64,000 nucleotides of DNA, taken from Robiginitomaculum sp. (lineage in GTDB: Bacteria; Pseudomonadota; Alphaproteobacteria; Caulobacterales; Maricaulaceae). The notes below the pieces were generated by a model. That model saw only the letters and a program-made list of their open reading frames with translations, had not been told where the DNA came from and did no database searches. Position numbers and translations under genes: made by a program. Location of the stretch: the NCBI GenBank assembly GCA_021776595.1, contig JAJFFP010000070.1, positions 1 through 64,000 of the forward strand, given 5' to 3'. Of this stretch, positions 18,101 to 26,068 are shown one piece after another (the first letter of the stretch is position 1; each line of letters starts with the position of its first letter).

Positions 18101-18821
18101 TCAAACGGTAACCATTTTCATGACCATATTGAATGCCACAGACAACCCTGCCTATGACATTGGCGTGGCCTTAAAAACCCTGGGCCTGCCTATTCTAGAT
18201 TTTTCATTTCAGATCACCTCTCCCCTGACCAACGCCCCGATTGGCAATAAGGACGAACCTGCCTTTCTGAGTGGACTGCAAGGCCAGACCTATCTGGTTT
18301 CATTCTTGCCGTTTAACACCATCGCCCCGACCAATCTGGAATTTGATGCTTCCAGTTTCAACGCCGCATCCATCACGCCGATACGCGGCGTTAATACGCT
18401 GCAATTGCGGGCATCCGCAACACCGGTGACGGATCTGATTGCTCTGGTCGCCACCTTGAACAATGACGGGTTTGTCGATATTCCGGGCACCAATGGCACT
18501 GGTATTTTTGCTGCTGCAACCTCTAATCTTGGCCTTGGTGGACTGGTCACAGTCAGGGCAAATACTGGCGATGCCACACTGCCACTGACCATCAGTATCT
18601 GCCAAACCGATATTGCCGGGGCCTGTATGGCACCACCAGCGGGACAAATTGATGTAAACATCAACAATGGGGCCACACCAACCTTTGGTGTCTTTGTGGC
18701 GGGCACAGGCGACATTGCCAATAACGCTGCGACCAACCGGGTCTTCCTTGCATTTCTGGATACCGAAGGCGTGCTGGTTGGCTCCACAAGCGTGGCCGTC
18801 AAAACCGTGGCCGCACCCTGA
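15153..18821 (+). CDS. Large secreted protein with CLCA-type metalloprotease motif and VWA domain
   Basis: 1222 residues. A signal peptide lies at about 15-38 (FIATFGSLLLLLPSPSSAG). The first domain (about 60-345) contains HEWGHYTLGLFDEY (208-221), an HExxH zinc site with the downstream Gly and Asp-Glu that characterises the calcium-activated chloride channel regulator (CLCA) protease family. A VWA domain follows (about 360-545) with a complete metal site: DTSAS (365-369), the Thr of GSTQLFDGA and the Asp of LSDGND. The C-terminal half is beta-rich, with an NDQGIDGDAVAGDGIYT segment, a PPC-like domain (DLDVFQIATPDTSHDLTVRV) and repeats without an anchor. The start is uncertain: TTG at 15153, or GTG at 15159 or 15168. 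It stands alone, between cysK and a convergent HNH gene. Confidence 0.8.
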   Translation: MWVPIVTGWFHNIHACFRNSFIATFGSLLLLLPSPSSAGNSQYSRVRQISPLGITQEIQGAGKPLADNASSRTVFDIVISIHAKAGQASYPSGDNDATVDSGFSDNEQNAYEDIVQFFADGVCEMSNGTHHLGEVRIFKRGKRASSADIVWSKSDWPRANVSGFGRNGKSILFGDIFPFVDKSKPPRPIPYDALNQSNREGAGYTLAHEWGHYTLGLFDEYQGTDNTGGPSFPRKSDTPPSFPAIMNTQWDAANAAQSNRFRFLNLSQKDNFSKTTAQGRTYGRADWDIVQLSTDLDVKEAKKAVGSKTSRVHYTSLNGKGPAPKGDNQTTPNYVITLPAGRTDCRQDLKIIWMEENINIALAIDTSASMSFSLGNARLAAQTLVNLVPANRTTMGLLHFATSVTTDKLLTPIVNPPGPTATVRNELISAIDGYQASGSTQLFDGAQAALQLLEDFLAANSQTKAIRMAFVLSDGNDTNSKTSTEASVIANYKGAVVALSTFGYGDDAPGSVLRRMSRQTKGTYRETPRNSGTVLRAFVSALNRATDFQILKLKNVFTGTGPGGPGKNASMPFQVDSTVGDLTLFVNFNFSDNSNVALSVDTPSGPLAANFDCSAAGGGRGENICRLSLDESAVAAAGTGAWTINATNNIGGDLIFDFTTLTNPKDGESYDVTVETAGNNELSYPDPIPVTAAISKGGRPITGVTVEATRSAPATGGGVFSSPPAPTPFAMNDQGIDGDAVAGDGIYTVLLDYSGVPFSPVIGPQTINVTVTNPNNTAVFTDTGFSPAHGYPFIARNAQGSLGPNGETFPAPANAPVGEDFNRSGSVQITLLDNNADNHGDNTGMATPLFDDNVPIKGRIDSAGDLDVFQIATPDTSHDLTVRVFNMALGMTPKVTVLDSSAMNELASGTVSTSQSQNGYVRLSIPKENLSGGIFIIVEHTDPAASMGNYEISAGGAIEGDTITPAPVLVSAILPSSRSVQTGQTVTIFMTILNATDNPAYDIGVALKTLGLPILDFSFQITSPLTNAPIGNKDEPAFLSGLQGQTYLVSFLPFNTIAPTNLEFDASSFNAASITPIRGVNTLQLRASATPVTDLIALVATLNNDGFVDIPGTNGTGIFAAATSNLGLGGLVTVRANTGDATLPLTISICQTDIAGACMAPPAGQIDVNINNGATPTFGVFVAGTGDIANNAATNRVFLAFLDTEGVLVGSTSVAVKTVAAP

Positions 18822-18830
18822 TGGATTAGG

Positions 18831-19475
18831 TTACGCCTCCAGTTCGGCATCCCAATAGAGAAAATCGAGCCAGCTTTCGTGTAAAAAGCCGGGCGGGAAA
18901 CGCCGCCCTTGCGCCTGTAATTCAAACGCGGTTGGCCTTCGCGGCGGATGCGCCGGCACCATGCCCGCCTGTCTGGGCATACGCCCGCCCTTGCGCAGAT
19001 TACACGGTGAGCAGGCGGTAACGATATTATTCCATTTTGTAGTGCCGCCTTTTGAGCGCGGGATAAGGTGATCAAAAGTTAGATCATGACCGGAGTTGCA
19101 ATACACACAGGCAAAACCATCGCGCAAGAATACGTTAAACCTTGTAAACGCCGGCACCCGGTTTTGAACCACATAATCTTTTAGCGCCACCACGCTGGGC
19201 AAGGTCATGCTGAGGGTGGGCGAATGCACCTGGTGATCATATTGCGCAACAATATTCACCCGGTCAAGAAACACCGCCTTGATGGCTTCTTTCCAGGGTA
19301 GCAGGGACAAGGGGTGATAGCTTAGCGGCTGATAATCCGCATTTAAGATTAAACAAGGCCAGCCGCGCGCCTTGGCCGTTATGGCGGCTATGGCGGTCAC
19401 GAACACCTCCACCGGCAAGGGTGGTAAACTGGTGTGCTCTGTTTTCTTAATCCTTTGAAGGCGCGAATACTCCAA
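18831..19475 (-). CDS. HNH endonuclease
   Basis: 214 residues at most. The nuclease core is CVYCNSGHDLTFDHLIPRSK, then GGTTKWNNIVTACSPCN (about 134-170): two CxxC zinc pairs enclose the DH and N of the HNH motif. The N-terminal LILNADYQPLSYHPLSLLPW and C-terminal PPGFLHESWLDFLYWDAELE segments are conserved in a single-copy alphaproteobacterial HNH family. It cuts DNA with a metal ion; the biological role is not known to me. The first 30 or so residues are poorly conserved by eye, so the true start may be internal. It converges on the CLCA-like gene with nine bases between. Confidence 0.82.
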   Translation of the reverse strand: MEYSRLQRIKKTEHTSLPPLPVEVFVTAIAAITAKARGWPCLILNADYQPLSYHPLSLLPWKEAIKAVFLDRVNIVAQYDHQVHSPTLSMTLPSVVALKDYVVQNRVPAFTRFNVFLRDGFACVYCNSGHDLTFDHLIPRSKGGTTKWNNIVTACSPCNLRKGGRMPRQAGMVPAHPPRRPTAFELQAQGRRFPPGFLHESWLDFLYWDAELEA

Positions 19476-19540
19476 CTCTGATTCGTAAATACTCTAACGC
19501 ATATTTTATGTCCCTGCCAAGCCGGCTGGACAAATCCGCT

Positions 19541-20191
19541 CTATCCTTCAAGTTGCTCGCGCAGGAATTGACCGCCTAAAACCAGGCCATCCTGATCAAT
19601 TGAATGGGGCACACGGTGGCTGATATGCCAGCGGGTTGGCACGGCGGCGGCCCGCAAATTTTCCAATGCTTCAACCATAAAACGGACGGGCAGCACATCA
19701 TCGGCATCGCCGTGAACAAGCTGCACTGGCGGTTTACTTTTTATGTCATTCTGTAAAGCCTCCGGCATCGCCAGCGCCCCTGAATAACCCAGTATTCCAG
19801 CGAGTTGCTGTTCGCGACGCAAACCCACATGCAGCGACAACATGGTGCCCTGACTGAAACCCACCAACGCCAGCCGGTCGGCAGAAAGCCCGGTGCGCAC
19901 CAGTTCCTGATCAATAAATTCATCCAGCACCGGCCCGGCCGCGCGCGCACCCTGTGCAATCACTTTTGGATCCAGATTGGAAATACCAAACCATTGATAG
20001 GCCCCCGCCATGCCCGGCACGCTTTGCGGCGCATTGGGGGCGACAAATTCCGTATCGGGAAGCGCTGCTGCCCAATGCGGGGCCAGCCCCATCAGATCAT
20101 CCCCGTTAGAGCCATAGCCATGACATAATATGACCAGGGATTTTGGCGCCCCCCCTGATTTTGGTGCCTGACGCGGACCACTTAAAGACAT
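19541..20191 (-). CDS. Phospholipase/carboxylesterase-family hydrolase
   Basis: 216 residues from the ATG at 20191, chosen because GAGG lies eight bases upstream; a TTG at 20215 would add eight residues. It has an alpha/beta-hydrolase fold with the early CHGYGSNGDDL loop, the nucleophile Ser in LVGFSQGTMLSL, the acid Asp in VHGDADDVLPV and the His in VPHSIDQDG. This is the carboxylesterase 2 (YpfH/acyl-protein thioesterase) group, which cleaves short esters. It has no signal peptide. Confidence 0.87.
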   Translation of the reverse strand: MSLSGPRQAPKSGGAPKSLVILCHGYGSNGDDLMGLAPHWAAALPDTEFVAPNAPQSVPGMAGAYQWFGISNLDPKVIAQGARAAGPVLDEFIDQELVRTGLSADRLALVGFSQGTMLSLHVGLRREQQLAGILGYSGALAMPEALQNDIKSKPPVQLVHGDADDVLPVRFMVEALENLRAAAVPTRWHISHRVPHSIDQDGLVLGGQFLREQLEG

Positions 20192-20288
20192 ATGCAAAAC
20201 CTCAATTGCCAGCAAAAATAAAACCTATCAGTTTGAGCCAGCCCCGCAATCACTTGCGGCAGATCGCCTTTTGCTGCAAAGCACTGAC

Positions 20289-21149
20289 ATGAACGATTTT
20301 GTCACCAGATTTGCGCCATCGCCCTCTGGTTTGTTGCATATGGGCCACGCTTATAGCGCTTTGCAGGCCTTTGAAGCGGCCAAAACTGTCGGCGGGCGCT
20401 TTATCCTGCGTATTGAGGACATTGATACCACCCGTTGCCGCCCAGAATTCGAGCGCGCCATAGAGAACGATCTGCACTGGCTGGGCCTGCACTGGGACGA
20501 ACCCGTGCGCCGCCAGTCTGACCATATGGCTGATTTCACCGCCGCCCTTGAACAACTACGCGATCTTGGTGTTCTATATCGCTGTTTTTTAACCCGGCGC
20601 GAAGTTTTATCCGAAATTTCCCGCGCCCCCCACGGCACGGGCGAAGTGTATACCGGTCCGCAAACCCCCATGAGCATGGACGAAGAAACCAAACGCCTGC
20701 AAAACGGTGAAACCTATGCCTGGCGGCTATCCCTAAAGGCCGCACGGGCATATCTGGGCGAAGCATGGGATGGACTTTTCTTTACAGAACAGGGCACTGG
20801 CCCCCATGGCGAACATGGCACCATAATGGCGCAGCCAGAGCGTCTGGGCGATGTGGTGCTGGCGCGAAAGGACATTGCCACCTCTTATCATTTGGCCGTC
20901 ACCCACGATGATGCCCTGCAAGGCATCACCCATATCATACGCGGGGTGGACCTTTTTGAAAGCACCCACATTCATGTCCTGCTACAGGCCTTGTTGGGCC
21001 TGACCACCCCCGTCTATCGCCACCACCGGCTTTTAGTTGACGAGACGGGCAAGCGCCTTGCCAAACGCGACCAGGCAGCGACCTTGCACGATCTGCGAAA
21101 TTCCGGAATAAAACCCGAAGCATTACGGCAAAACCTGCTAGCAAATTGA
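20289..21149 (+). CDS. gluQ: Glutamyl-Q tRNA(Asp) synthetase (GluQRS), zinc site degenerate
   Basis: 286 residues from the ATG at 20289. It is a truncated class-I glutamyl-tRNA synthetase lacking the anticodon domain. The HIGH-type motif is in RFAPSPSGLLHMGHAYSALQ and the KMSKS-type motif is GKRLAKRDQA. It attaches glutamate to queuosine in the tRNA-Asp anticodon. The usual CxC...Y...C zinc ligands are mostly missing: YRCFLTRREV keeps one Cys, the second is Leu, and the later GxC is GPQ. Zinc-free variants occur in the family, so activity is still likely. A TTG at 20271 could add six residues. Confidence 0.88.
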   Translation: MNDFVTRFAPSPSGLLHMGHAYSALQAFEAAKTVGGRFILRIEDIDTTRCRPEFERAIENDLHWLGLHWDEPVRRQSDHMADFTAALEQLRDLGVLYRCFLTRREVLSEISRAPHGTGEVYTGPQTPMSMDEETKRLQNGETYAWRLSLKAARAYLGEAWDGLFFTEQGTGPHGEHGTIMAQPERLGDVVLARKDIATSYHLAVTHDDALQGITHIIRGVDLFESTHIHVLLQALLGLTTPVYRHHRLLVDETGKRLAKRDQAATLHDLRNSGIKPEALRQNLLAN

Positions 21150-21366
21150 ACCATAATAAACGGCTTGGCGCGGGTGCGCACAAAGCCGATTTATCCCCGA
21201 TTATGCGAGGGGCATTAAGGGGCAATAAGGGTTGTTTATGGGTCCATAAAAGCGCGTTTTGGGTAATTTTAGGGGGTATTCATGGACACCATGAGGGTCA
21301 TTAAGGGGCACCGCCTAACCCTAGATGTGTTCCTTGAGGTCTATGCACGGGATAACATAGTCTGCT

Positions 21367-21441
21367 GTCATCCCGGACCTGATCCGGGACAAAAGTGAAT
21401 ATCCATATGCCCTATAGACCCCGGACTAAATCCAGGGTGAC
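21367..21441. repeat. REP-like inverted pair, GTCATCCCGG subtype
   Basis: GTCATCCCGGACCTGATCC and its GGGAC end (21367-21390) form one hairpin. CCCCGGAC...CAGGGTGAC (to 21441) forms the inverted partner. It is a different sequence subtype from the GTCATTCCG elements in this window but has the same two-hairpin layout. Confidence 0.65.
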
Positions 21442-21587
21442 ACGTTTGATTTAGAGCGTGGGGGATTGCCGAAACTTATCCAACGAAGGCGCTGGTGGGG
21501 TATATTAGTGGCAAGTGGCACTCCATGTTTCTAGGGCGCTGCGCGCCGCCTCAACATGAGGTCGTAGTAAATAGGCTCTAACCTCTT

Positions 21588-21611
21588 CCTTCGACAGGCT
21601 CAGGATGAGGT
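21588..21611. repeat. Inverted copy of the CTTCGACAGGCTCAGGATGAG motif
   Basis: CCTTCGACAGGCTCAGGATG is the reverse complement type of the motif at 4155-4174. It lies about 90 bases from the end of the convergent gene at 21697. Confidence 0.6.
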
Positions 21612-21696
21612 TGTGGTAAATTTATTATTTGCCTTATCCTACAGACGCGCTGGTGGCGTATGATAGCCGTATTGCCATAATTTTGGTCAATTTATC

Positions 21697-22002
21697 TCAA
21701 TTAGAATAAAACAGCCGATGATTTAGAGAATTGTCCTCTTTTTCCAATAAATAACGATCATCTTCGGGATAATATTTGGCCTTGGCAGGTTCGTCACCGG
21801 CGAAGGCTTTGACTGCTTCCATATTTTCCCAAACGGTGATCAGTAAAAAATGCGCAATATCACCTTCATCACGGCGAGTGAATAAAAGTTGTTTCAGTCC
21901 CGATACAGAAGCATAATCCGGTGCAGCGCGTTCTTTCATAAAGGTTTCATAGGCATCGGCATCGGATATTCTGGTGCGGCCATGCCAGGTTCTGACAATC
22001 AT
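21697..22002 (-). CDS. Antibiotic biosynthesis monooxygenase-like (dimeric barrel) protein
   Basis: 101 residues. The beginning MIVRTWHGRTRISDADAYET, the middle HFLLITVWENMEAVKAFAGD and the end ...AKYYPEDDRYLLE fit the small ferredoxin-like dimeric alpha/beta-barrel (ABM) fold, found in heme-degrading and quinone-forming monooxygenases and in many proteins of unknown role. A catalytic set cannot be assigned. It faces away from kynU, and the two genes share a 105-base divergent promoter region, so a link to that cluster is possible. Confidence 0.7.
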   Translation of the reverse strand: MIVRTWHGRTRISDADAYETFMKERAAPDYASVSGLKQLLFTRRDEGDIAHFLLITVWENMEAVKAFAGDEPAKAKYYPEDDRYLLEKEDNSLNHRLFYSN

Positions 22003-22107
22003 GGTTTTCCTTTTTACATTTTATCTTCCCTGTTATACCTGATAATCCAGAGCGGACAAAACATGGCGCGCTGCATTTTGCCATGCTAACCAGCACATTC
22101 ATTCCTA

Positions 22108-23376
22108 ATGGAGCCTTCCGTGCCAATGGAGCCTTCCGTGTCCCTTACCCGCCAAGCCCTTGAAACCCTTGATCGCGAGGATCCGCTCGCCAGCTTTCGT
22201 GAAGAATTTATGCTGCCCGATGGCCTGATTTATCTTGATGGCAATTCACTGGGGGCCATGCCCAAAACCGCGCGCGCACGTATTGATGAAGTGGTGTCAC
22301 AAGAGTGGGGACACGATCTCATCACCAGCTGGAACAAAAACGACTGGTTTGATTTATCCTTACGGCTGGGCACAAAAATCGCCAGATTGATCGGTGCCAA
22401 TGATGATGAGGTTGTGGTCAGCGACAGCACCGGGATCAATCTTTATAAAGTGCTTTGCATGGCGCTTGCACTGCGGCCTGACCGAAATGTAATCCTGATG
22501 GAGGACAGTAATTTTCCAACCGATAATTACGTGGCCCAGGGTCTGGTCCGCCAGTTGGGACGTGGCCAGGAAGTGCGTTTTGCCAGCCGTGAAACCATTA
22601 TTGATCACATCACCAGCGATGTGGCGGTTCTTGCCTTAACCCAGGTGCATTACAAAACCGGGGCCGTTTTTGACATGGATGAGATCACCAGACGCGCCCA
22701 TGAGGCCGGGGCACTGGCCTGTTGGGATTTATGCCACAGTGCCGGTGCCATCGCGGTTGATCTTGGCCGCGCCAGGGCGGATTTTGCCGTAGGCTGCGGT
22801 TATAAATTTCTGAATGGTGGCCCCGGCGCACCGGCTTTTTTATATGTGGCCAAGCGCCATCAAGGCAAAGCGCAACAACCCCTTAGCGGCTGGTGGGGGC
22901 ACGCAGACCCCTTTGCCTTTGAGCGCGATTATCGCCCGACCAAAGACATTCGCCAATTGCAAAGCGGCACCCAGCCGATTCTGTCGCTGGCCGCGCTGGA
23001 ATGTGGGCTGGATATTATGGGACGCGCCGATATGGCGTTGCTGCGCACAAAATCAATGGCCCTTGGGGCAAGTTTTAAGGCCCTGATGGATGCGCATTGT
23101 GCCGAATTTGGCTTTACCCTGACCAGCCCACAAAGGGCAGAGGATCGCGCCAGCCAGATCGCTTACACCCATCCCCATGGCTATGCCATTATGCAGGCCC
23201 TGATCGCGCAAGACGTGATTGGCGATTTTCGCGCCCCCGATATTTTACGCTTTGGCTTTACCCCGCTTTACACACGTTATCAGGATATGTGGAACGCGGT
23301 TATGGCGATTAAAGCTGTCATGACGGAGCAAAGCTGGAAATTACCACAATACGCCACACGGACGAAGGTAACGTAG
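22108..23376 (+). CDS. kynU: Kynureninase
   Basis: 422 residues, usual length. It is a PLP enzyme that splits kynurenine into anthranilate and alanine. Seen: FMLPDGLIYLDGNSLGAMPK at the N-terminus, SDSTGINLYKVL (phosphate contact), WDLCHSAGAIAVDL (the Asp that pairs with PLP) and the PLP lysine in GCGYKFLNGGPGAP (Lys233). The first 36 bases are an exact-type 18-base tandem duplication (MEPSVP then MEPSVS), so there are two possible ATGs, 22108 and 22126. It points to tryptophan breakdown by way of anthranilate, which fits the aminobenzoyl-CoA-type monooxygenase at 32998. Confidence 0.93.
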   Translation: MEPSVPMEPSVSLTRQALETLDREDPLASFREEFMLPDGLIYLDGNSLGAMPKTARARIDEVVSQEWGHDLITSWNKNDWFDLSLRLGTKIARLIGANDDEVVVSDSTGINLYKVLCMALALRPDRNVILMEDSNFPTDNYVAQGLVRQLGRGQEVRFASRETIIDHITSDVAVLALTQVHYKTGAVFDMDEITRRAHEAGALACWDLCHSAGAIAVDLGRARADFAVGCGYKFLNGGPGAPAFLYVAKRHQGKAQQPLSGWWGHADPFAFERDYRPTKDIRQLQSGTQPILSLAALECGLDIMGRADMALLRTKSMALGASFKALMDAHCAEFGFTLTSPQRAEDRASQIAYTHPHGYAIMQALIAQDVIGDFRAPDILRFGFTPLYTRYQDMWNAVMAIKAVMTEQSWKLPQYATRTKVT

Positions 23377-23636
23377 GGCCAGCTTCCCACTTGATTACCC
23401 ATTCTGCACAGCACCCCAAAGCCAACAGTGCGACTTATTTGCACCACCTTGTCATCCGTTCGGTTTTTTTTGCTCTACAATTTGCTTTAGTATTAAAATT
23501 AAGCTAAATTGCACCATAGTCGCCTCGTTTACCGGGATGCAAATGCACGTATTTGCACCGCGAACGGGCAAGGCAAGTATGGCTAAATGCCCGAAGAAAC
23601 GGGCAGGCGTTTTGATAACCAAAGGGGAAAACACCA
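23377..23636 (+). promoter_or_regulatory. Leader of the TonB receptor with three TTGCACC repeats
   Basis: A 260-base non-coding stretch. Three direct repeats of (T/A)TTGCACC occur at 23438-23445, 23508-23515 and 23552-23559, and GATGCAAATGCACG at 23536-23549 contains an inverted partial copy. They may be regulator sites for the receptor gene; this is a guess from the repetition. The ribosome site GGGGAAA lies just before the ATG at 23637. Confidence 0.35.
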
Positions 23637-25964
23637 ATGAAAACCGGGACTTTAACCTCCAGAACACACGGGCGAAAACGCCGGCAATGCTTGATAGCCA
23701 GTGCGTCTTTGCTGGCCATGATCAGTGCGCCCGCATTAGCCATGGCCCAGGCGAATGATGACGCCAATGGCGATGAAATCATTATTACCGCCTCAAAACG
23801 TGGCGGGCAGTCCCTGCATGACGTACCCATTCCGGTGCAGGCCATTACCGGTGATGAGCTGGCCGCGCGCGGGGTCAAGGACTTTGCCGACTGGGCCATT
23901 GCCGTGCCTTCCTTGCGCTATGAGGACCTGGGGCCGGGCGACAAGCGGATATTCCTGCGCGGGATCAATTCCATTGGTGCTTCGACCGCCGGTGTCTATT
24001 TTGACGAAGCGGTAATCACCGGATCCAACAAGGAAGATGGCGGTGGCCGCAGTGTTGACATCAAGCTCTATGACCTTGACCGCATCGAGGTTCTTAAAGG
24101 CCCGCAAGGCACACTTTATGGCGCCAATTCCATGTCTGGCACCATTAAAATGATACCCAATAAACCCAAATTCAACCGGACCGAAAGCTTTGTCGATACG
24201 ACCGTTGGCAGCACCAAGCATGGTGGCTTTGACTGGGGCATTAATGGTATGATCAACCTGCCTCTGGCCGAGGACAAGGCGGCACTTCGTGTGGTGGCCT
24301 GGAATGATGAAAAATCCGGCTATATTGATAATGTCCGCCTGGGCACCAAGAATATCAATAATGAGGACACCTATGGCGGACGGGCGATGTTACGCCTGGC
24401 AGCCAGCGAACGATTTACCCTTGATGCTTCGGCCATGTTCCAGCGCACCAGCTCGAACGGCACCTCACGGGAAACCCCGACCGGGACCATCGGCCATGTG
24501 CCCACCAATGCCCTGCCGACTTTTCAGGGCGGTGATTACCTGACCACTTCATTCACCAAGGATGAGTGGAATGATAACTGGGAAATCTATAGCCTGACCG
24601 GCGAGTATGAAATGGAAAACGGCACGATTACCGCCACCACCAACTGGTTTGATCGTGACATCAATTTCAACTTTGATTCCACGCCAATCCTGCTGTTCTT
24701 TGGGGTGCCGATTCCGGCGATTACCAAACAACCGCAATCGCGCCGCATCTGGTCCAACGAGTTGCGCTATGCCTCCGACTGGGAAGGCCCGTTGCAGGTT
24801 GTCATGGGCGGTCTTCTTGAACGTGAAAAAACCAATTTTGAAGTGCAGGTGATTGCCTCTGACCCCGTCACCGGTGAAGCACTGGGGCCGTTTGATCCCA
24901 ACACTGATGCGTTGGCGGGCACCGGCAATGCCTTCTTTGGCCGCACCAATGATGGCACCATTAATCAGGAGGCCCTTTTTGGTGAAGCCAGCTTCGCGCT
25001 TAGCGACAAGCTGTCGGCGACTGCGGGCCTGCGGTATTTCCATTCCCAGCAAAAATCTCTGGAATTACAAACCCACCCGTTTGGCGGCTTTCCCAATGCC
25101 AACCGTCCGCCACCCGATCCTAACAATGACAGCAATAATAAACTCACCAGCAAATTTAACCTGTCCTATAAAGCCAATGACGATCTGCTGATCTTTGCCA
25201 CCGCCTCTCAAGGCTTCCGTGTTGGCGGGCTAAATGCCGCTGCCATTCCGCTGATTGCCGGTATTCCGCGGAATTTCGGGCCGGACAGCTTGTGGAATTA
25301 TGAAGTCGGTATCAAAAACAGCCTTGGCGGTGGCCGCGTGTTCTTTGATCTGTCGTTTTACCAAATTGACTGGTCAAACATGCAATCGGTCAGCAAGGAC
25401 TCCACCGGTGCTTTCCAGTTTATTGCCAATGCGGGGGACGCACGCATAAACGGGATCGAAATGAACGGCACAGCCAAGCTCACCGACAATTTTGAGCTAT
25501 CAGGCGGCTTTGCCTACACCGATGCACGGCTGGTCAAGGATCAGCCTGGCGTAACACCGGGCAATATCATTGAGGTGACCAATCCCGGCCATAAGGGCGA
25601 TAGCATCCCCAATGTGCCGAGCTTTACCTTCAATGCCTCTGGTGAATACACCTTCCCGGTTGGTGACACCAATCAAGGTTTTGCACGGCTGGATTATTCC
25701 TATGTCGGCCATTACAAGACCGAGTTTCGTCCCCAGGGCACCGGACCTGGCTTTAACCCGTTCACCCAGCGTGTTGGCGGTTATAGCAATGTCAATGCCA
25801 GATTGGGCGTAGCGAATGATCGCTGGAGTGCCAAACTGTTCATCAACAATCTGTTTGACAAACGTGGCATTGTTGATGCCATCGCTTCGGATCAGGACCC
25901 ATTGGCATTATTGCAAATCCGTCCAAGAACTGTTGGATTGAACGTCACTGTGCGTATGCCGTAA
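23637..25964 (+). CDS. TonB-dependent outer-membrane receptor
   Basis: 775 residues. A signal peptide (basic RKRRQCLIASASLLAMISAP, cleaved near AMAQA) is followed by a TonB-box-like DEIIITASKRGG, a plug domain (about 55-165, ending DLDRIEVLKGPQGTLYGANS) and a long beta-barrel. It would import a ligand across the outer membrane with energy from TonB-ExbBD. The ligand is not visible; no siderophore genes are nearby, while kynU and two amino-acid-type symporters are, so an aromatic or peptide ligand is a reasonable guess. The C-terminus ends NVTVRMP, without the usual terminal aromatic residue. A hairpin terminator follows. Confidence 0.9.
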   Translation: MKTGTLTSRTHGRKRRQCLIASASLLAMISAPALAMAQANDDANGDEIIITASKRGGQSLHDVPIPVQAITGDELAARGVKDFADWAIAVPSLRYEDLGPGDKRIFLRGINSIGASTAGVYFDEAVITGSNKEDGGGRSVDIKLYDLDRIEVLKGPQGTLYGANSMSGTIKMIPNKPKFNRTESFVDTTVGSTKHGGFDWGINGMINLPLAEDKAALRVVAWNDEKSGYIDNVRLGTKNINNEDTYGGRAMLRLAASERFTLDASAMFQRTSSNGTSRETPTGTIGHVPTNALPTFQGGDYLTTSFTKDEWNDNWEIYSLTGEYEMENGTITATTNWFDRDINFNFDSTPILLFFGVPIPAITKQPQSRRIWSNELRYASDWEGPLQVVMGGLLEREKTNFEVQVIASDPVTGEALGPFDPNTDALAGTGNAFFGRTNDGTINQEALFGEASFALSDKLSATAGLRYFHSQQKSLELQTHPFGGFPNANRPPPDPNNDSNNKLTSKFNLSYKANDDLLIFATASQGFRVGGLNAAAIPLIAGIPRNFGPDSLWNYEVGIKNSLGGGRVFFDLSFYQIDWSNMQSVSKDSTGAFQFIANAGDARINGIEMNGTAKLTDNFELSGGFAYTDARLVKDQPGVTPGNIIEVTNPGHKGDSIPNVPSFTFNASGEYTFPVGDTNQGFARLDYSYVGHYKTEFRPQGTGPGFNPFTQRVGGYSNVNARLGVANDRWSAKLFINNLFDKRGIVDAIASDQDPLALLQIRPRTVGLNVTVRMP

Positions 25965-25992
25965 AAAAACGCGCATAATAGAGTAACGATTG

Positions 25993-26019
25993 CCGCCGGT
26001 GGGCTACTCTCACCGGCGG
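25993..26019 (+). terminator. Hairpin after the TonB receptor gene
   Basis: CCGCCGGTG (25993-26001) pairs perfectly with CACCGGCGG (26011-26019) around a nine-base loop. The following TATTGTTTTA is T-rich but not a clean run, so it is a probable rather than certain terminator. Confidence 0.6.
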
Positions 26020-26068
26020 TATTGTTTTATGGTAATCCCTTGCCGTGAACCTTTGTAAGGATTCCAAC

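Larger units (their letters stand above)
21150..21696. other. Repeat-rich intergenic region, no gene
   Basis: About 550 bases between gluQ and a convergent monooxygenase-like gene. It holds small hairpins (TTTATGG/CCATAAA at 21235-21250; CATGG-ACA-CCATG at 21280-21292), a REP-like pair (21367-21441) and an inverted copy of the TGAGCCTGTCGAAGG motif (21588-21611). Just before that copy, ATGAGGTCGTAGTAAAT partly repeats the later ATGAGGTTGTGGTAAAT. No coding potential is visible. Confidence 0.6.

Noticed and set aside
18290-19075. 261-codon minus-strand ORF
   Set aside because: Mostly antisense to the CLCA-like gene and overlapping the HNH gene in another frame.
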